The notes under the pieces: model-generated
Told to the model about the DNA's origin: nothing
Databases searched by the model: none
What the model saw: the letters and a program-made list of their open reading frames with translations, nothing else
Program-made: the position numbers and the translations under genes
Shown: one piece after another, positions 43,125 to 54,359 of the stretch
How the letters are laid out: every line of letters begins with the position of its first letter
Position numbering within the stretch: position 1 is the stretch's first letter
Origin: an uncultured Massilia sp.
GTDB taxonomy: Bacteria > Pseudomonadota > Gammaproteobacteria > Burkholderiales > Burkholderiaceae
DNA length: 64,000 bases
Reading direction: 5' to 3'
Assembly: GCA_946481275.1 (NCBI GenBank)
Contig: CAMLMV010000036.1
Location: 1-64,000 of the forward strand

Positions 43125-43194
43125 CGGCATGCACGCTTGAGGCAGCGCAGGCGCCGGACGGGAGCCTGACGCCGCCAGGACGGTCAAACCCGGC

Positions 43195-44979
43195 ATGACC
43201 GCCGACACCGCCGCCGCCGACCGTGCCGCCCGCCGCCGCTTCACGGCCGAGCTGTGGGGCGTGATGCGCGCCAACCGCTGGCGCGTGGCCGTGTCCATCG
43301 TACTGTTGCTGGCCGCGAAAGTGGCCACGGTGGCCGTGCCGCTGCTGCTCAAGCGCATCATCGACGCGTTTTCGCAGGCAACGCTCCCGGCGCTGCTGCC
43401 CTGGTACCTGCTGGTGGGCTATGCGCTGCTGCGCTTCGCGAGCACGCTGTTCAACGAGTGGCGCGACCTGCTGTTCGCGCGCGTGACGCTGGGCGCGGTG
43501 TCCGCATATGCGGGCAAGACGTTCGCGCACCTGCATGCGCTCGGTCCGCGCTTCCACGCCCGGCGCCAGGTCGGGAGCCTGCTGCCGGACATCGACCGCG
43601 GCACCAGCGGCATTGCCTTCCTGCTGGGCGTCGGGTTGTTCACGATCGTCCCGACGCTCGTCGAGATCGGCCTCGTGCTCGCCGTCATGCTGCGCCGTTA
43701 TCCGGCCGGCTACGCCGCCAACATCGTCGCGACCTTCCTCCTGTACTCGGGGTTCACGCTCGTGTTCACGGCGCGGCGCGTCGTCTACCAGCGGCGCGTG
43801 AACAAGCTCGATTCGCGCGCCAAGGGCCAGCTGGCGGACAGCCTGCTGAACTACGACACGGTCAAATACTTCACGAACGAGGCCCACGAGGCGGCGAAGT
43901 TCGCGGGCACGATGGACCGGTGGCGGGACGCGGGCATCCAGAACCAGCGCGCGCTGTTCCTGCTGCACGTCGGGCAGAGCGGCGTGATCGCGCTGGGCGT
44001 GGCCGCGATCATGCTGCTGGCCGGGCAGGACGTGCTGGCGGGCCGCATGCGCGTGGGCGACCTCGTGCTGATCAATGCGTACGCGCTGCAGGTCTGCCTG
44101 CCGCTGAACGCCCTCGGCTTCGTCTACCGCGAATCGCGCGACGCCTGGGTCAACGCGGAGCGCCTGTTCGCCCTGCTGGGCGAGCGGCCCGAGATGCCTG
44201 AGCTGCCCGGCTTGCCGGCGCTCGTGCCCGGCGCGGGCGAGGTCGTGTTCGAGCACGTGGGCTTCGACTACGAGCCGGGCCGCACCGCGCTGGACGGCGT
44301 CAGCCTGCGCATTCCGCCCGGGACCACGCTGGCCGTCGTCGGGCGCAGCGGTTCGGGCAAGTCGACGCTGGCGCGGCTGCTGTTGCGTTTCTACGACCCC
44401 GATCGGGGGCGCATCCTCATCGACGGCCAGGACATCCGCCAGTGCAGCCCCGCCAGCGTGCGCCGCGCGATCGGCGTCGTGCCGCAGGATGCCGCGCTGT
44501 TCAACGACACGGTGGCGAGCAACATCGGCTACGCGCGGGCGGGTGCCGGGCGCGACGAGATCGTGGCCGCGGCGCGGGCGGCGCAGTTGCACGATACGAT
44601 CGCCGCGTTGCCGGACGGTTACGACAGTCCGGTCGGCGAGCGGGGCGTGAATTTTTCCGGCGGCGAGCGCCAGCGCATCGGCATCGCGCGCGCGATCCTC
44701 AAGCAGCCGACCATCCTCGTGTTCGACGAAGCGACGTCGGCGCTGGATGCCGTGTCCGAACACGCCATCGTCAAGGAGCTGGAGCGCCTGTCGGCGCAGC
44801 GGACGACACTCGTCATCGCGCACCGGCTGTCGACCATCGTGCATGCGCACGCGATCATCGTCATGGACCAGGGCCGCATCGTGGAGCGGGGCACGCACGA
44901 GGAACTGTTGAGCAGAAAAGGCGTGTATGCGCGGCTGTGGCTGCTGCAAAAAAAAACGCCGGGCGAACCCGGCGTCTGA
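43195..44979 (+). CDS. ATM1-type ABC exporter (half transporter)
   Basis: 594 residues, membrane domain first and ATPase second. About six membrane helices occupy 30-310. Walker A 'GRSGSGKST' is near residue 383, the signature 'FSGGERQRIG' near 488, and Walker B 'ILVFDEATSALD' near 510, followed by 'IAHRLSTI'. The 'YDTVKYFTNE' segment is typical of ATM1/HMT1-type exporters, which move glutathione-linked or Fe-S-related compounds. It works as a homodimer in the inner membrane. It follows the SIMPL gene by 70 bases and may be cotranscribed. Confidence 0.87.
   Translation: MTADTAAADRAARRRFTAELWGVMRANRWRVAVSIVLLLAAKVATVAVPLLLKRIIDAFSQATLPALLPWYLLVGYALLRFASTLFNEWRDLLFARVTLGAVSAYAGKTFAHLHALGPRFHARRQVGSLLPDIDRGTSGIAFLLGVGLFTIVPTLVEIGLVLAVMLRRYPAGYAANIVATFLLYSGFTLVFTARRVVYQRRVNKLDSRAKGQLADSLLNYDTVKYFTNEAHEAAKFAGTMDRWRDAGIQNQRALFLLHVGQSGVIALGVAAIMLLAGQDVLAGRMRVGDLVLINAYALQVCLPLNALGFVYRESRDAWVNAERLFALLGERPEMPELPGLPALVPGAGEVVFEHVGFDYEPGRTALDGVSLRIPPGTTLAVVGRSGSGKSTLARLLLRFYDPDRGRILIDGQDIRQCSPASVRRAIGVVPQDAALFNDTVASNIGYARAGAGRDEIVAAARAAQLHDTIAALPDGYDSPVGERGVNFSGGERQRIGIARAILKQPTILVFDEATSALDAVSEHAIVKELERLSAQRTTLVIAHRLSTIVHAHAIIVMDQGRIVERGTHEELLSRKGVYARLWLLQKKTPGEPGV
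44948..44975 (-). terminator. Intrinsic terminator of dctA, inside the ABC transporter coding end
   Basis: On the minus strand ACGCCGGG-TTCG-CCCGGCGT is a perfect 8-bp stem with a UUCG loop followed by a run of nine T. The convergent ABC transporter reads through the same bases as its last residues ('KKTPGEPGV'). Confidence 0.85.
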
Positions 44980-45004
44980 ACGAGGAATCGTTCCCTGTCC
45001 TGGC

Positions 45005-46306
45005 TTAGGCGGCTTCGCGAACCGGGTGCAGGTCGCCGGTTGCGTCGTCCGGGCTCGGATTCTTCAGTTCGGAGGTCAGGCGCTCTTTGTCCAGCTCGCC
45101 TTCCCATTTCGACACGACGACCGTTGCGACGCCGTTGCCGATGATGTTGGTCAGGGCGCGGCATTCGCTCATGAACTTGTCGATGCCGAGGATCAGGGTC
45201 ATGCCTGCCACCGGGATCGTCGGGACGACGGCCAGCGTGGCGGCCAGCGTGATGAAGCCGGCGCCGGTGATGCCCGAGGCACCTTTCGAGGTCAGCATCG
45301 CCACCAGCAGGATCGTCAGCTCTTGCGTCAGCGTCAGGTCGGTGTTCGTGGCCTGGGCGACGAACAGGGCGGCCATCGTCATGTAGATGTTGGTGCCGTC
45401 CAGGTTGAACGAGTAGCCGGTCGGCACGACGAGGCCCACGACCGATTTCGGGCAACCCATTTTTTCCAGCTTGCGCATGATGGCCGGCAGGGCGCTTTCC
45501 GACGAGCTCGTACCCAGGACGATCAGCAGCTCTTCCTTGATGTAGGCGAGGAAGCGGAAGATCGAGAAGCCGGTCAGGCGGGCAATGGTGCCGAGGACGA
45601 GGATGACGAACAGGAAGCAGGTCAGGTAGAACGAGCCGACGAGCGAGGCCAGCGGGATCAGCGACTTGACGCCGTATTTGCCGATGGTGAAGGCCATGGC
45701 GCCGAACGCACCGATCGGGGCGGCTTTCATGATGATGTTCACGACGCCGAAGATGGCGTGCGACATGTCGTCGATGAAGCGGGTCAGCGGACGGCCGCGT
45801 TCACCCAGCATCGACAGCGAGAAGCCGAACAGGATCGCGATCAGCAGGACCTGCAGGATTTCCCCTTTGGCGAACGCATCCACGAATGTGTTCGGGATGA
45901 TGTTCATGAGGAAGTCGGTGGTGGTCAGCGCCTTGGTCTTCTCGGTGTACTGGGCGATCGAGTGGGTGTCCAGCGTGGCCGGGTTGACGTTGAAGCCGGC
46001 GCCGGGCTTGACCAGGTTGGCGACGAGCAGGCCGATGGCCAGCGCGAAGGTCGAGACGACTTCGAAGTAGAGCAGGGCCTTGCCGCCGACACGGCCGACC
46101 TTTTTCATGTCCTGCATGCCGGCGATACCGGCGACGACCGTACAGAAAATCACCGGGGCGATGATCATCTTGATGAGTTTGACGAAGCCGTCTCCCAAAG
46201 GCTTCATCGCGGTTGCGATGCCCGGATCGTAGATGCCCAGCAGGACGCCCACGATAATCGCAAACAATACCTGGACATAAAGGACTTTATAGAATGGTTT
46301 TTTCAT
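45005..46306 (-). CDS. dctA: C4-dicarboxylate/proton symporter DctA
   Basis: 433 residues, glutamate-transporter (DAACS) family, an inner-membrane importer of succinate, fumarate and malate. Signature regions: '[20 protein letters not shown]' near residue 43, the Ser-rich hairpin '[19 protein letters not shown]' near 270, '[19 protein letters not shown]' near 305 and '[19 protein letters not shown]' near 345. The length and all motifs are normal. It is monocistronic with a strong terminator. Confidence 0.95.
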   Translation of the reverse strand: MKKPFYKVLYVQVLFAIIVGVLLGIYDPGIATAMKPLGDGFVKLIKMIIAPVIFCTVVAGIAGMQDMKKVGRVGGKALLYFEVVSTFALAIGLLVANLVKPGAGFNVNPATLDTHSIAQYTEKTKALTTTDFLMNIIPNTFVDAFAKGEILQVLLIAILFGFSLSMLGERGRPLTRFIDDMSHAIFGVVNIIMKAAPIGAFGAMAFTIGKYGVKSLIPLASLVGSFYLTCFLFVILVLGTIARLTGFSIFRFLAYIKEELLIVLGTSSSESALPAIMRKLEKMGCPKSVVGLVVPTGYSFNLDGTNIYMTMAALFVAQATNTDLTLTQELTILLVAMLTSKGASGITGAGFITLAATLAVVPTIPVAGMTLILGIDKFMSECRALTNIIGNGVATVVVSKWEGELDKERLTSELKNPSPDDATGDLHPVREAA

Positions 46307-46426
46307 GGCTAGGCTTCATGCGCTATTAGTAACACCGTCATCATCACGCAAAATATCTGCATCGGCTATTGTGGAAAACCGCAACGTCGCGGCCGATATC
46401 AGGAATGCGGATTGGTGAATAACGGC

Positions 46427-47704
46427 CTACTGATTCCGGTACACCGTTCCGCCCTTCATCACGAATCCCACCTTGCGCAGTGCAGCAATATCCGCCGTCG
46501 GATCGCCATCGACCGCGACGACATCCGCCAGCATGCCGTTGCGGATCGCGCCCAGGTCCTTGCGGTCGAGGATGTTGGCGGCGACGACCGTCGCGGCGCG
46601 CAGCGCCTCCGTCGGGCTCATGCCCAGGCGAACCATCCACTCCAGTTCGCGCTCGTTCGTGCCGTGCGCAAACACGCCGACGTCGCTGCCGTTCCCGATG
46701 GTCACGCCCAGCTTGCGGGCGAGGCGGAAGGCGCGCTCCGCCTGCTGCATCGCGGGCGTGGGCGCGCCGCCGCGCACGTGGCGCTGGAAGTATTCGCCGA
46801 TGGCTTCCGGCGCCGTCAACGTGGGCACATAGGCCACCTTGCGTTCCAGCATCAGCCTGAACGTCGCTTCGCTGGCGCCGTAGCCGTGTTCGATCGTGTC
46901 GGCGCCGGCCAGCACGGCCAGGCGGATCGCGTCGTCGCTGCTCGCGTGCGCGGCCACCTTGCGTCCGCTTGCGTGGGCAGCCGCGACGATCGCCTTCATT
47001 TCCTCGAGCGCGAACGTGGGCCGCGTGCCGCCGTCCGGACCAGTGCGGTAGTCGGCGTAGAACTTGATCCAGTCGGCGCCGTGGGCGGCCTGTTCGCGCA
47101 CGGCCTTCGTCGCCTCGTCGACGCCCGTCGCCTGCTGGGCGCCGTACGGGATGTCCATGTCCGGACGATAGCTGCGTTCGGCGGGGCCGTAGCTCGCGGT
47201 CGCGACGATGGCGCGCGTGGCGACGAGCAGGCGCGGGCCGGGGATCTGTCCTTCCTCGATGGCGCGCTTGATGCCGACGTCCGCATAGTCCGCGCCTTCC
47301 GTGCCGAGGTCGCGCAACGTGGTGAAACCGGCCTGCAGCGTGTCGGCGGCGTGGCGCACGGCCAGCGCGACGCGGTAGGCCGGCGCTTCCTTGATCACCT
47401 GGTCGTCCCACGTCGTTTCGTTATAGGGGTGCAGCAGGACGTGCGAGTGCAGGTCGATGAGACCCGGAATCAACGTCTTGCCGGGCAGGGCGATGCGGTC
47501 GACGTCGGCGGGGACGGGCAGGGTCGAAGCCGGGCCCACGCCCTGGATGCGGCCCTGCGCGACGAGCACGCTCCAGCCCGCGTGCGGGGCGCCGTCGCCG
47601 GTCCAGACTTTATCGGGCGTGAGCAGCACGGGGCGCTGGTCGGCGGCACTTGCCATGCCGGTCATCAGGATGAAAGCGGCAGCAGCGAGTGCCCGGATGC
47701 GCAT
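46427..47704 (-). CDS. Exported amidohydrolase (imidazolonepropionase-like)
   Basis: 425 residues. The signal peptide ends 'ASA' near residue 21. Metal-binding 'DLHSH' lies near residue 85 ('[16 protein letters not shown]'), with a later 'HGYG' and the Asp in '[14 protein letters not shown]'. It belongs to the amidohydrolase superfamily branch that includes prolidase-type and Xaa-Pro dipeptidases, but the substrate cannot be fixed. It is probably periplasmic. The ATG at 47704 has AAGGAAAA upstream. It follows the small hypothetical gene and bdhA on the same strand. Confidence 0.85.
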   Translation of the reverse strand: MRIRALAAAAFILMTGMASAADQRPVLLTPDKVWTGDGAPHAGWSVLVAQGRIQGVGPASTLPVPADVDRIALPGKTLIPGLIDLHSHVLLHPYNETTWDDQVIKEAPAYRVALAVRHAADTLQAGFTTLRDLGTEGADYADVGIKRAIEEGQIPGPRLLVATRAIVATASYGPAERSYRPDMDIPYGAQQATGVDEATKAVREQAAHGADWIKFYADYRTGPDGGTRPTFALEEMKAIVAAAHASGRKVAAHASSDDAIRLAVLAGADTIEHGYGASEATFRLMLERKVAYVPTLTAPEAIGEYFQRHVRGGAPTPAMQQAERAFRLARKLGVTIGNGSDVGVFAHGTNERELEWMVRLGMSPTEALRAATVVAANILDRKDLGAIRNGMLADVVAVDGDPTADIAALRKVGFVMKGGTVYRNQ

Positions 47705-47714
47705 CGGTTTTCCT

Positions 47715-48113
47715 TTATTCGAGGTCCTGCATCGACTGCGCGATGCCGGTCTCGACATCGTGCAGGAACGCCGCGCCCTTTTGCGACAGCGCGATGCCGG
47801 GCACGGCCAGTTCGACGAGGCAGGCGAGCGCCTGCCGGAACCATTCCATGTCGGTGCCCATCAGCGGCAGCGCGTGGGCGTCGACGAGGTAATGCACGGC
47901 GCGGGCCAGCAGCGCCGTGTTGCGGCCCGCGTTGGCGACGAGCAGCGCGAAGTCGGCCGCCTCCCGTTCGAAGCGGTCGGCCAGCGTTTCCAGGATGTCG
48001 CGCGACACCTGCGGCTGGCTAGAGGCGAGCACGACGTGCGCGAGTTCCAGGCAGGCGTCGTGCAGGCCCGCGATGTCGAAGCCCGACCCTTCGAGAGGTT
48101 CGTCGATGGGCAT
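47715..48113 (-). CDS. Hypothetical all-helical protein
   Basis: 132 residues, acidic, predicted mostly helical: '[12 protein letters not shown]', '[23 protein letters not shown]', '[18 protein letters not shown]'. No signal peptide or known motif was recognised. It begins exactly where bdhA ends and is followed 10 bases later by the amidohydrolase gene, so it belongs to that operon. The position suggests a link with hydroxybutyrate metabolism, but nothing in the protein shows this. Confidence 0.7.
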   Translation of the reverse strand: MPIDEPLEGSGFDIAGLHDACLELAHVVLASSQPQVSRDILETLADRFEREAADFALLVANAGRNTALLARAVHYLVDAHALPLMGTDMEWFRQALACLVELAVPGIALSQKGAAFLHDVETGIAQSMQDLE

Positions 48114-48908
48114 TTACTGCGCGACCCAGCCGCCGTCCATGTTCCACGCGACGCCGCGCACCTGGTTCGCGGCCGGGCTGCAGAAGAACACGGCCAGCGC
48201 GCCCAGCTCTTCCGGCGTGACGAATTCGCCCGACGGCTGTTTTTCCAGCAGCAGGTTTTTCTTGGCCTGTTCGTTGCTGATGCCTTCGCGCGTCGCGCGG
48301 TCGTCGACCTGCTTCTGCACGAGCGGCGTCAGCACCCAGCCCGGGCAGATCGCGTTGGCGGTGACGCCGGTCGGTGCGGTTTCCAGCGCCGTCGATTTCG
48401 TCAGGCCGACGAGTCCGTGCTTGGCGGCGACGTACGCGGACTTCTGCGCGGACGCGACGAGGCCGTGGGCCGACGCGAGGTTGATGATGCGGCCCCAGTT
48501 CTTCTGCTTCATGTAGGGCAGGGCGAGGCGCGTGGTATGGAAGGCCGAGCTGAGGTTGATGGCGATGATCGCATCCCATTTCTCGACCGGGAAATCCTCG
48601 ACGTTCGCGACGTACTGGATGCCGGCGTTGTTGACGAGGATGTCGACGCCGCCGAACTTGTCGGCCGCGAACGCCATCATGGCGGCGATCTGGTCCGGCT
48701 TCGACATGTCGGCGTTGTGGTAAGCGGTCTGTACGCCGAATTCCTGGCCGATGTCGGTGTACAGCTTTTCGATCTGCTGCGCGTCGCCGAAGCCGTTGAA
48801 GACGATGTTGGCGCCTTGCTCGGCCAGCGCGCGGGCGATGCCGAGACCGATGCCCGAGGTCGAGCCGGTGACGAGTGCAGTCTTGCCGCTTAACATGGTG
48901 GATTTCAT
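48114..48908 (-). CDS. bdhA: 3-hydroxybutyrate dehydrogenase
   Basis: 264 residues, SDR family. 'GKTALVTGSTSGIGLGIARAL' cofactor motif (residues 8-28, split), 'NNAGIQYV' near 96, Ser in 'NLASAHGLVASAQKSAY' and Y-x-x-x-K as 'YVAAKHG' near 162. The 'ICPGWVLTPLVQKQV' segment and the length are typical of D-3-hydroxybutyrate dehydrogenases, which feed acetoacetate to the CoA-transferase. The start at 48908 has GAGG 6 bases upstream; the longer upstream frame is spurious. Confidence 0.92.
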   Translation of the reverse strand: MKSTMLSGKTALVTGSTSGIGLGIARALAEQGANIVFNGFGDAQQIEKLYTDIGQEFGVQTAYHNADMSKPDQIAAMMAFAADKFGGVDILVNNAGIQYVANVEDFPVEKWDAIIAINLSSAFHTTRLALPYMKQKNWGRIINLASAHGLVASAQKSAYVAAKHGLVGLTKSTALETAPTGVTANAICPGWVLTPLVQKQVDDRATREGISNEQAKKNLLLEKQPSGEFVTPEELGALAVFFCSPAANQVRGVAWNMDGGWVAQ

Positions 48909-49062
48909 TCGTTCCTCTTTCTCGTGGACAGTTTCTATGAGAGCCGGGTGGTCCCGGGCCAGACTTGGTAGAATTCTAATCGCTCCACCGGGTAAAATGT
49001 TGGCGGCCGCCTGGTCCTTGATGTTTCCGGCGGATGCATGGTGATCGTCGGAACTTTTGAAA

Positions 49063-49935
49063 ATGAGCGAACCGAAGCTGAAATCCGTGCTGTGCAGTTC
49101 GCCCGCCGGCCTGCACCGCATGACATACAAGGAGTGGGGCGACCCCGCCAACACGAACGTGCTCGTCTGCGTACACGGCGTGACGCGCGTGGCGGACGAT
49201 TTCGACGCACTGGCGCGGGCCATGAGCGACCGCTACCGCGTCGTGTGCCCGGACGTCGTGGGCCGCGGCCGTTCCGGGCGGCTGCGCGACCCGGCGCTGT
49301 ACGTCATTCCGCAATACGTGGCCGACATGGTGACCCTGGTCGCCCGCGTCACCGCCGCGGATGAAGGCGTCCACTGGTTCGGCACGTCGATGGGCGGCCT
49401 GATCGGCATCGCCCTCGCGTCGCTGCCGGGCAGCCCGATCCGCCGCATGGTGCTGAACGACATCGGGCCCGTGCTGGACCCGGTGGCGCTGGCGCGCATC
49501 GGCGACTACATCGGCCAGGAGATCCGCTTCGCGACCTTCGCAGAAGGGGCCGCGTACGTGCGGATGGTCTCGACGCCGTTCGGGCCGCACAGCGACGCCC
49601 AGTGGGACAAGCTGGCGCGCGACGTGCTCGTGCAGCAGCCGGACGGGCAATGGGCGCTGCACTACGACCTCGGGCTCGCGCAGCCGTTCAAGGCCATGAC
49701 GCCGCAGAAGGTGGCGCAGGACGAGGCGCAGCTGTGGGCCGCGTACGACGCGATCCGCTGCCCGACCCTGCTCGTGCGGGGAGAACGGTCGGACCTGCTG
49801 TCGCGCGCGACGGCGGAAGAGATGACGCGGCGCGGTCCGAAGCCGGTCTTGCGGGAGATCGCCGGCGTGGGCCATGCGCCCACGTTCCTGCAGCCGGAGC
49901 AGATCGCGATCGCACGGGAATTTTTGACCGGCTGA
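49063..49935 (+). CDS. Alpha/beta hydrolase
   Basis: 290 residues. 'VCVHGVTRVADDFDALARAM' has the oxyanion region near residue 35, the nucleophile is in 'GTSMGG' near residue 110, and a late 'GVGHAPTF' carries the His. The triad looks complete. Substrate unknown. No good ribosome binding site was found; a TTG two codons earlier is an alternative start. The gene is divergent from bdhA across a 154-base gap. Confidence 0.82.
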   Translation: MSEPKLKSVLCSSPAGLHRMTYKEWGDPANTNVLVCVHGVTRVADDFDALARAMSDRYRVVCPDVVGRGRSGRLRDPALYVIPQYVADMVTLVARVTAADEGVHWFGTSMGGLIGIALASLPGSPIRRMVLNDIGPVLDPVALARIGDYIGQEIRFATFAEGAAYVRMVSTPFGPHSDAQWDKLARDVLVQQPDGQWALHYDLGLAQPFKAMTPQKVAQDEAQLWAAYDAIRCPTLLVRGERSDLLSRATAEEMTRRGPKPVLREIAGVGHAPTFLQPEQIAIAREFLTG

Positions 49936-50010
49936 ATCAGGGCCGGAGGTGTTCGGCTCCACGGCCGGGCGAAATGGCCGCAAGGCCTGGTTTTATTACT
50001 AGAGAAAAGC

Positions 50011-50361
50011 ATGGAAATCAAACGACTGCACGTAGGCAAACGACTGTCCGAAGTCGCCATCCACAATGGTACGGTGTACCTGGCCGGCCAGGTCGCCAGC
50101 GACACGACGCAGGACATCCTCGGCCAGACGCGCGAAGTGCTGGGTCATATCGACCGCCTGCTGGCGGAAGCGGGCAGCGACAAGAGCCGCATCATCTCGA
50201 CCCAGATCTACATCACCGACATGGCCAACTTCCCGGCCATGAACACCGTGTGGGAAGCGTGGGTCGTGCCGGGCCAGACCCCGCCGCGCGCCACCGTCGA
50301 AGCCAAGCTGGCCGATCCGGCCGGCCTGGTCGAAATCGTCGTCGTGGCCGCCCAGGCGTAA
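50011..50361 (+). CDS. RidA family protein
   Basis: 116 residues. RidA/YjgF fold with 'VAIHNGTVYLAGQVASD' near residue 15, 'SQIYITDMANFPAMN' near 68 and 'PPRATVEAKLADPAGLVEIVV' at the end; Arg in 'PPRATVE' is the usual catalytic Arg of 2-aminoacrylate deaminases. It removes reactive enamines and imines in the cytoplasm. It sits 9 bases before relA, an arrangement common in related bacteria. 'AGAGAAAAGC' precedes the ATG. Confidence 0.9.
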   Translation: MEIKRLHVGKRLSEVAIHNGTVYLAGQVASDTTQDILGQTREVLGHIDRLLAEAGSDKSRIISTQIYITDMANFPAMNTVWEAWVVPGQTPPRATVEAKLADPAGLVEIVVVAAQA

Positions 50362-50370
50362 GCACACGCG

Positions 50371-52611
50371 ATGGTATCGATTGTCGCGCTCGGCGACGCC
50401 ACCACCCAGCTGGTCCACGGCCTCGGCCCCGATGACTGCGCGCGCGTAAAAGGCGCGCTCGATTTCGCGGCCGAGCGCTATGTCGAACGCACGGCCGGCA
50501 CCGGCCAGAGCGCGTTCGAGTTCTCGCTGGGCGTGGCCGGCACGCTCGCGCTGTTGCGCAGCGATGCCGAGACCCGCATCGCCGGCCTGCTGTTCGAGCT
50601 GGCGATCGTGGACCCGGGCGTGGCCGAGGCGCTCGAGGAGCGCTTCGGCAAGGAAGTGGCGGACATGGTGCGCGGCGTGCACCAGCTGATCCGCCTGCGC
50701 GACCTGACGGCGGCCCAGGCCCCCGTCGGGCGCGGCAAGAATGCGGCCCAGGAGGCCATGGCGCAGGTCGAGACCCTGCGCAAGATGCTGCTGGCGATGG
50801 CCAGCGACATGCGCGTCGTGCTGATCCGCCTCGCGTCCTGCGTGACCACGTTGCGCTACTTCGCGGAGCACAAGCGCTTCGACGACGTCACGCGCAACTA
50901 CGGCCGCGAAGTGCTCGACCTGTACGCGCCGCTCGCCAACCGGCTCGGCATCTTCCAGCTGAAATGGGAACTGGAAGACCTGTCGTTCCGGATGATGGAG
51001 CCGGACACGTATAAACGCATCGCCAAGATGCTCGAAGAAAAGCGCATGCTGCGCGAGAGCTTCGTGGCGTCGTCGATCGAGCGCCTGCAGAAGGAACTCG
51101 CGGCGGCCGGCATCAAGGCCGAAGTGTTCGGCCGGCCGAAGCACATCTACAGCATCTGGAAGAAGATGCGCGGCAAGGAGCTCGATTTCTCCGAGCTGTA
51201 CGACGTGCGCGCGTTCCGCGTGATCGTCGGCGACATCAAGACGTGCTACACGGTGCTGGGCGTCGTCCACAACATCTGGACGCCGATCCCGAAGGAATTC
51301 GACGACTACATCTCGCGCCCGAAGCCGAACGGCTACCAGTCGCTGCACACGGTCGTGACGGCCGAGGACGGGCGCCCGCTGGAAGTGCAGATCCGCACGC
51401 AGGAGATGCACAACTTCGCCGAATACGGCGTCGCCGCGCACTGGCGCTACAAGGAAGAAGGCGGCTCGAATTTCAAGAGCCAGGAGTACGACGAAAAGAT
51501 CGCGTGGCTGCGCCAGCTGCTGGCGTGGAAGACGGAAGTCGCGAGCGCCGTCACGGGACAGGAAGAGCTGCAGCGCGAGTGGGTCGAGAAGCTGAAATCG
51601 ACGACCCTCGATGACCGCATCTTCGTGCTGACGCCGCAGGCGCGCGTGCTCGAACTCCCGGTCGGCGCCACGCCGATCGACTTCGCCTACCACCTGCACA
51701 GCGAGGTCGGGAACCGCTGCCGCGGCGCCAAGGTCGACAACGTGATGGTGCCGTTGAACACGCCGCTGAAGAACGGCCAGACGTGCGAGATCATCACGGC
51801 CAAGGGGCCGGCCGGCAGCCAGGGACCGTCGCGCGACTGGCTCAGCCCCGGCTATACGGTCAGCAGCCGCACGCGCTCGAAGATCCGCGCCTGGTTCCAT
51901 GCGCTGGAGCTGGCGGAGACGCTGGCCCACGGCCGCGCGCTCGTCGAGAAATCGCTGCAGCGCGAAGGCAAGACCGCGGTCAACCTGGATACGCTGGCCC
52001 ACAAGCTGGGCTTCGCCAAGGTCGACGACCTGTTCATTGCCGTCGGCAAGGAAAAATTCAGCCTGCGGCATGTGGAAGCCGCGCTGCACGATGGGGCGCC
52101 GGCGGCCCCCGTGCCGGACGAAGCCGTCGTCAACAAGAGCCGCGCGTCGAGCGTCGAGCAGGGCGCCAAGTCGGGCGTGCTCGTCGTCGGCACGGAAGGC
52201 CTCATGACGCAACTGGCGCGCTGCTGCAAGCCGGCGCCGCCGGACCCGATCGTGGGCTTCGTCACGCGCGGCAAGGGCGTGTCGATCCACCGCGCGAGCT
52301 GCAAGAACTTCGCCGAGATGGCGGCGCGCAACCCGGAACGCGTGCTCGAGACGGAGTGGGGCACGACCGGCCTGGAAACCGTGTTCCCGGTCGATATCTT
52401 CATCCTCGCGGCGGACCGCCAGGGCCTGCTCCGCGATATCTCGGAAGTGCTCGCGATCTCGAAGATCAACGTGATCGGCGTGAACACGCAGAGCAGCAAG
52501 GGTACGGCGAAGATGGTGTTCACGGCGGAGATCAGCTCGACCGGGCAGTTGCAGAAGGCGCTCGCGGCGATCGCGGAAGTGAAAGGCGTACAGGAAGCAC
52601 GCAGGACGTAA
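50371..52611 (+). CDS. relA: RelA, GTP pyrophosphokinase
   Basis: 746 residues. The N-terminal hydrolase-like domain lacks the His-Asp pair ('AGLLFELAIVDPG' where an HD motif would be), as in RelA. The synthetase domain is intact: 'KELDFSELYDVRAFRVIV' near 270, 'KPNGYQSLHTVV' near 315 and 'QIRTQEMHNFAEYGVAAHW'. TGS follows ('RVLELPVGATPIDFAYHLHS' near 425), then a zinc-finger-like 'ARCCKPAPPDPIVGF' and an ACT domain at the end. It makes (p)ppGpp on stalled ribosomes. The gene follows ridA by 9 bases, and the next gene starts 2 bases after it. Confidence 0.93.
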   Translation: MVSIVALGDATTQLVHGLGPDDCARVKGALDFAAERYVERTAGTGQSAFEFSLGVAGTLALLRSDAETRIAGLLFELAIVDPGVAEALEERFGKEVADMVRGVHQLIRLRDLTAAQAPVGRGKNAAQEAMAQVETLRKMLLAMASDMRVVLIRLASCVTTLRYFAEHKRFDDVTRNYGREVLDLYAPLANRLGIFQLKWELEDLSFRMMEPDTYKRIAKMLEEKRMLRESFVASSIERLQKELAAAGIKAEVFGRPKHIYSIWKKMRGKELDFSELYDVRAFRVIVGDIKTCYTVLGVVHNIWTPIPKEFDDYISRPKPNGYQSLHTVVTAEDGRPLEVQIRTQEMHNFAEYGVAAHWRYKEEGGSNFKSQEYDEKIAWLRQLLAWKTEVASAVTGQEELQREWVEKLKSTTLDDRIFVLTPQARVLELPVGATPIDFAYHLHSEVGNRCRGAKVDNVMVPLNTPLKNGQTCEIITAKGPAGSQGPSRDWLSPGYTVSSRTRSKIRAWFHALELAETLAHGRALVEKSLQREGKTAVNLDTLAHKLGFAKVDDLFIAVGKEKFSLRHVEAALHDGAPAAPVPDEAVVNKSRASSVEQGAKSGVLVVGTEGLMTQLARCCKPAPPDPIVGFVTRGKGVSIHRASCKNFAEMAARNPERVLETEWGTTGLETVFPVDIFILAADRQGLLRDISEVLAISKINVIGVNTQSSKGTAKMVFTAEISSTGQLQKALAAIAEVKGVQEARRT

Positions 52612-52613
52612 CC

Positions 52614-53420
<807 letters not shown>

Positions 53421-53423
53421 AAC

Positions 53424-54359
53424 ATGATCGACAAAGACACCCCTCCCGACGAACCGAAGCACGTGGAAGCGAAGGCGCTGTTCCTGCTCGTCCTGATCGG
53501 CGCGCTGATCGTCGCGTTCTTCCTGTACGTGATGTATGCCCGCGGCGTGTTCGAGAAGACGCAGGAACTGGTGCTCGTCGCCGACGATTCCTCCGGCGTG
53601 ATCCCGGGCATGGACATGACGTTTGCCGGCTTCCCCATCGGGCGCGTGCGCCAGGTGGGGCTGGGCAAGGACGGCAAGGTGAACATCCTCGTCGACATCG
53701 CGCAGAACGATGCGAAATGGCTGCGCACGACCAGCGTATTCACGCTCGAGAGCAGCGTCGTCGGCGAGACCCGGCTGCGTGCCTACAGCGGCGTGCTGAC
53801 GGATCCGCCGCTGCCCGATCACGCCCAGCGTCCCGTGCTGCGGGGCGACGCGGCGGCCGAGATCCCGCGCCTGATGGCCACGGCGCGCACGCTGCTGGAA
53901 AACCTGGAGACGATGACGCGCGCCGATTCCCACATCGGCAACACGCTGGCCAACGTCGATGCGTTGTCGGGCCGCCTGTCCGGCCGCTACGGCGTGCTGG
54001 GCACGGCACTGGGCGGCGACGCCGAGGCGGAAAAGCTGCTGCAGACCCTGCACCGCGTGGACGCGCTGCTCGCCAAGACCGACCAGCGCGTGTTCGGCAA
54101 GAAGGGCGTGATGGACGATGCGCAGAGTGCGATCCGCGAACTGAACGGCCTGCTGGCCGACGCGCGCGGGACGCTCCAGAAGGCCGATGGCGTGCTGGCC
54201 GAGGCGCAGGCCGTCGCCAGGAACGCGCACGCCGCCACGGACGACCTGGGCCGCCTGCGCGGCGAGGTCGATGCGAGCCTGCGCAAGGTAAACCGCCTCG
54301 TCGACGAGATCAACCGCAAATGGCCGTTCAAGCAGGACACGGAGATCAAGCTGCCATGA
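53424..54359 (+). CDS. MlaD-like MCE domain protein
   Basis: 311 residues. One N-terminal membrane anchor (about 19-40) is followed by the MCE domain: 'ELVLVADDSSGVIPGMDMTFAGFPIGRVRQVGLG' over residues 48-80. A long helical region (about 140-300) with heptad-like Leu/Ala spacing then forms the tunnel part typical of this family. It is expected to move lipids through the periplasm with the MlaE-like permease. The stop overlaps the lipoprotein start (ATGA). Confidence 0.85.
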   Translation: MIDKDTPPDEPKHVEAKALFLLVLIGALIVAFFLYVMYARGVFEKTQELVLVADDSSGVIPGMDMTFAGFPIGRVRQVGLGKDGKVNILVDIAQNDAKWLRTTSVFTLESSVVGETRLRAYSGVLTDPPLPDHAQRPVLRGDAAAEIPRLMATARTLLENLETMTRADSHIGNTLANVDALSGRLSGRYGVLGTALGGDAEAEKLLQTLHRVDALLAKTDQRVFGKKGVMDDAQSAIRELNGLLADARGTLQKADGVLAEAQAVARNAHAATDDLGRLRGEVDASLRKVNRLVDEINRKWPFKQDTEIKLP

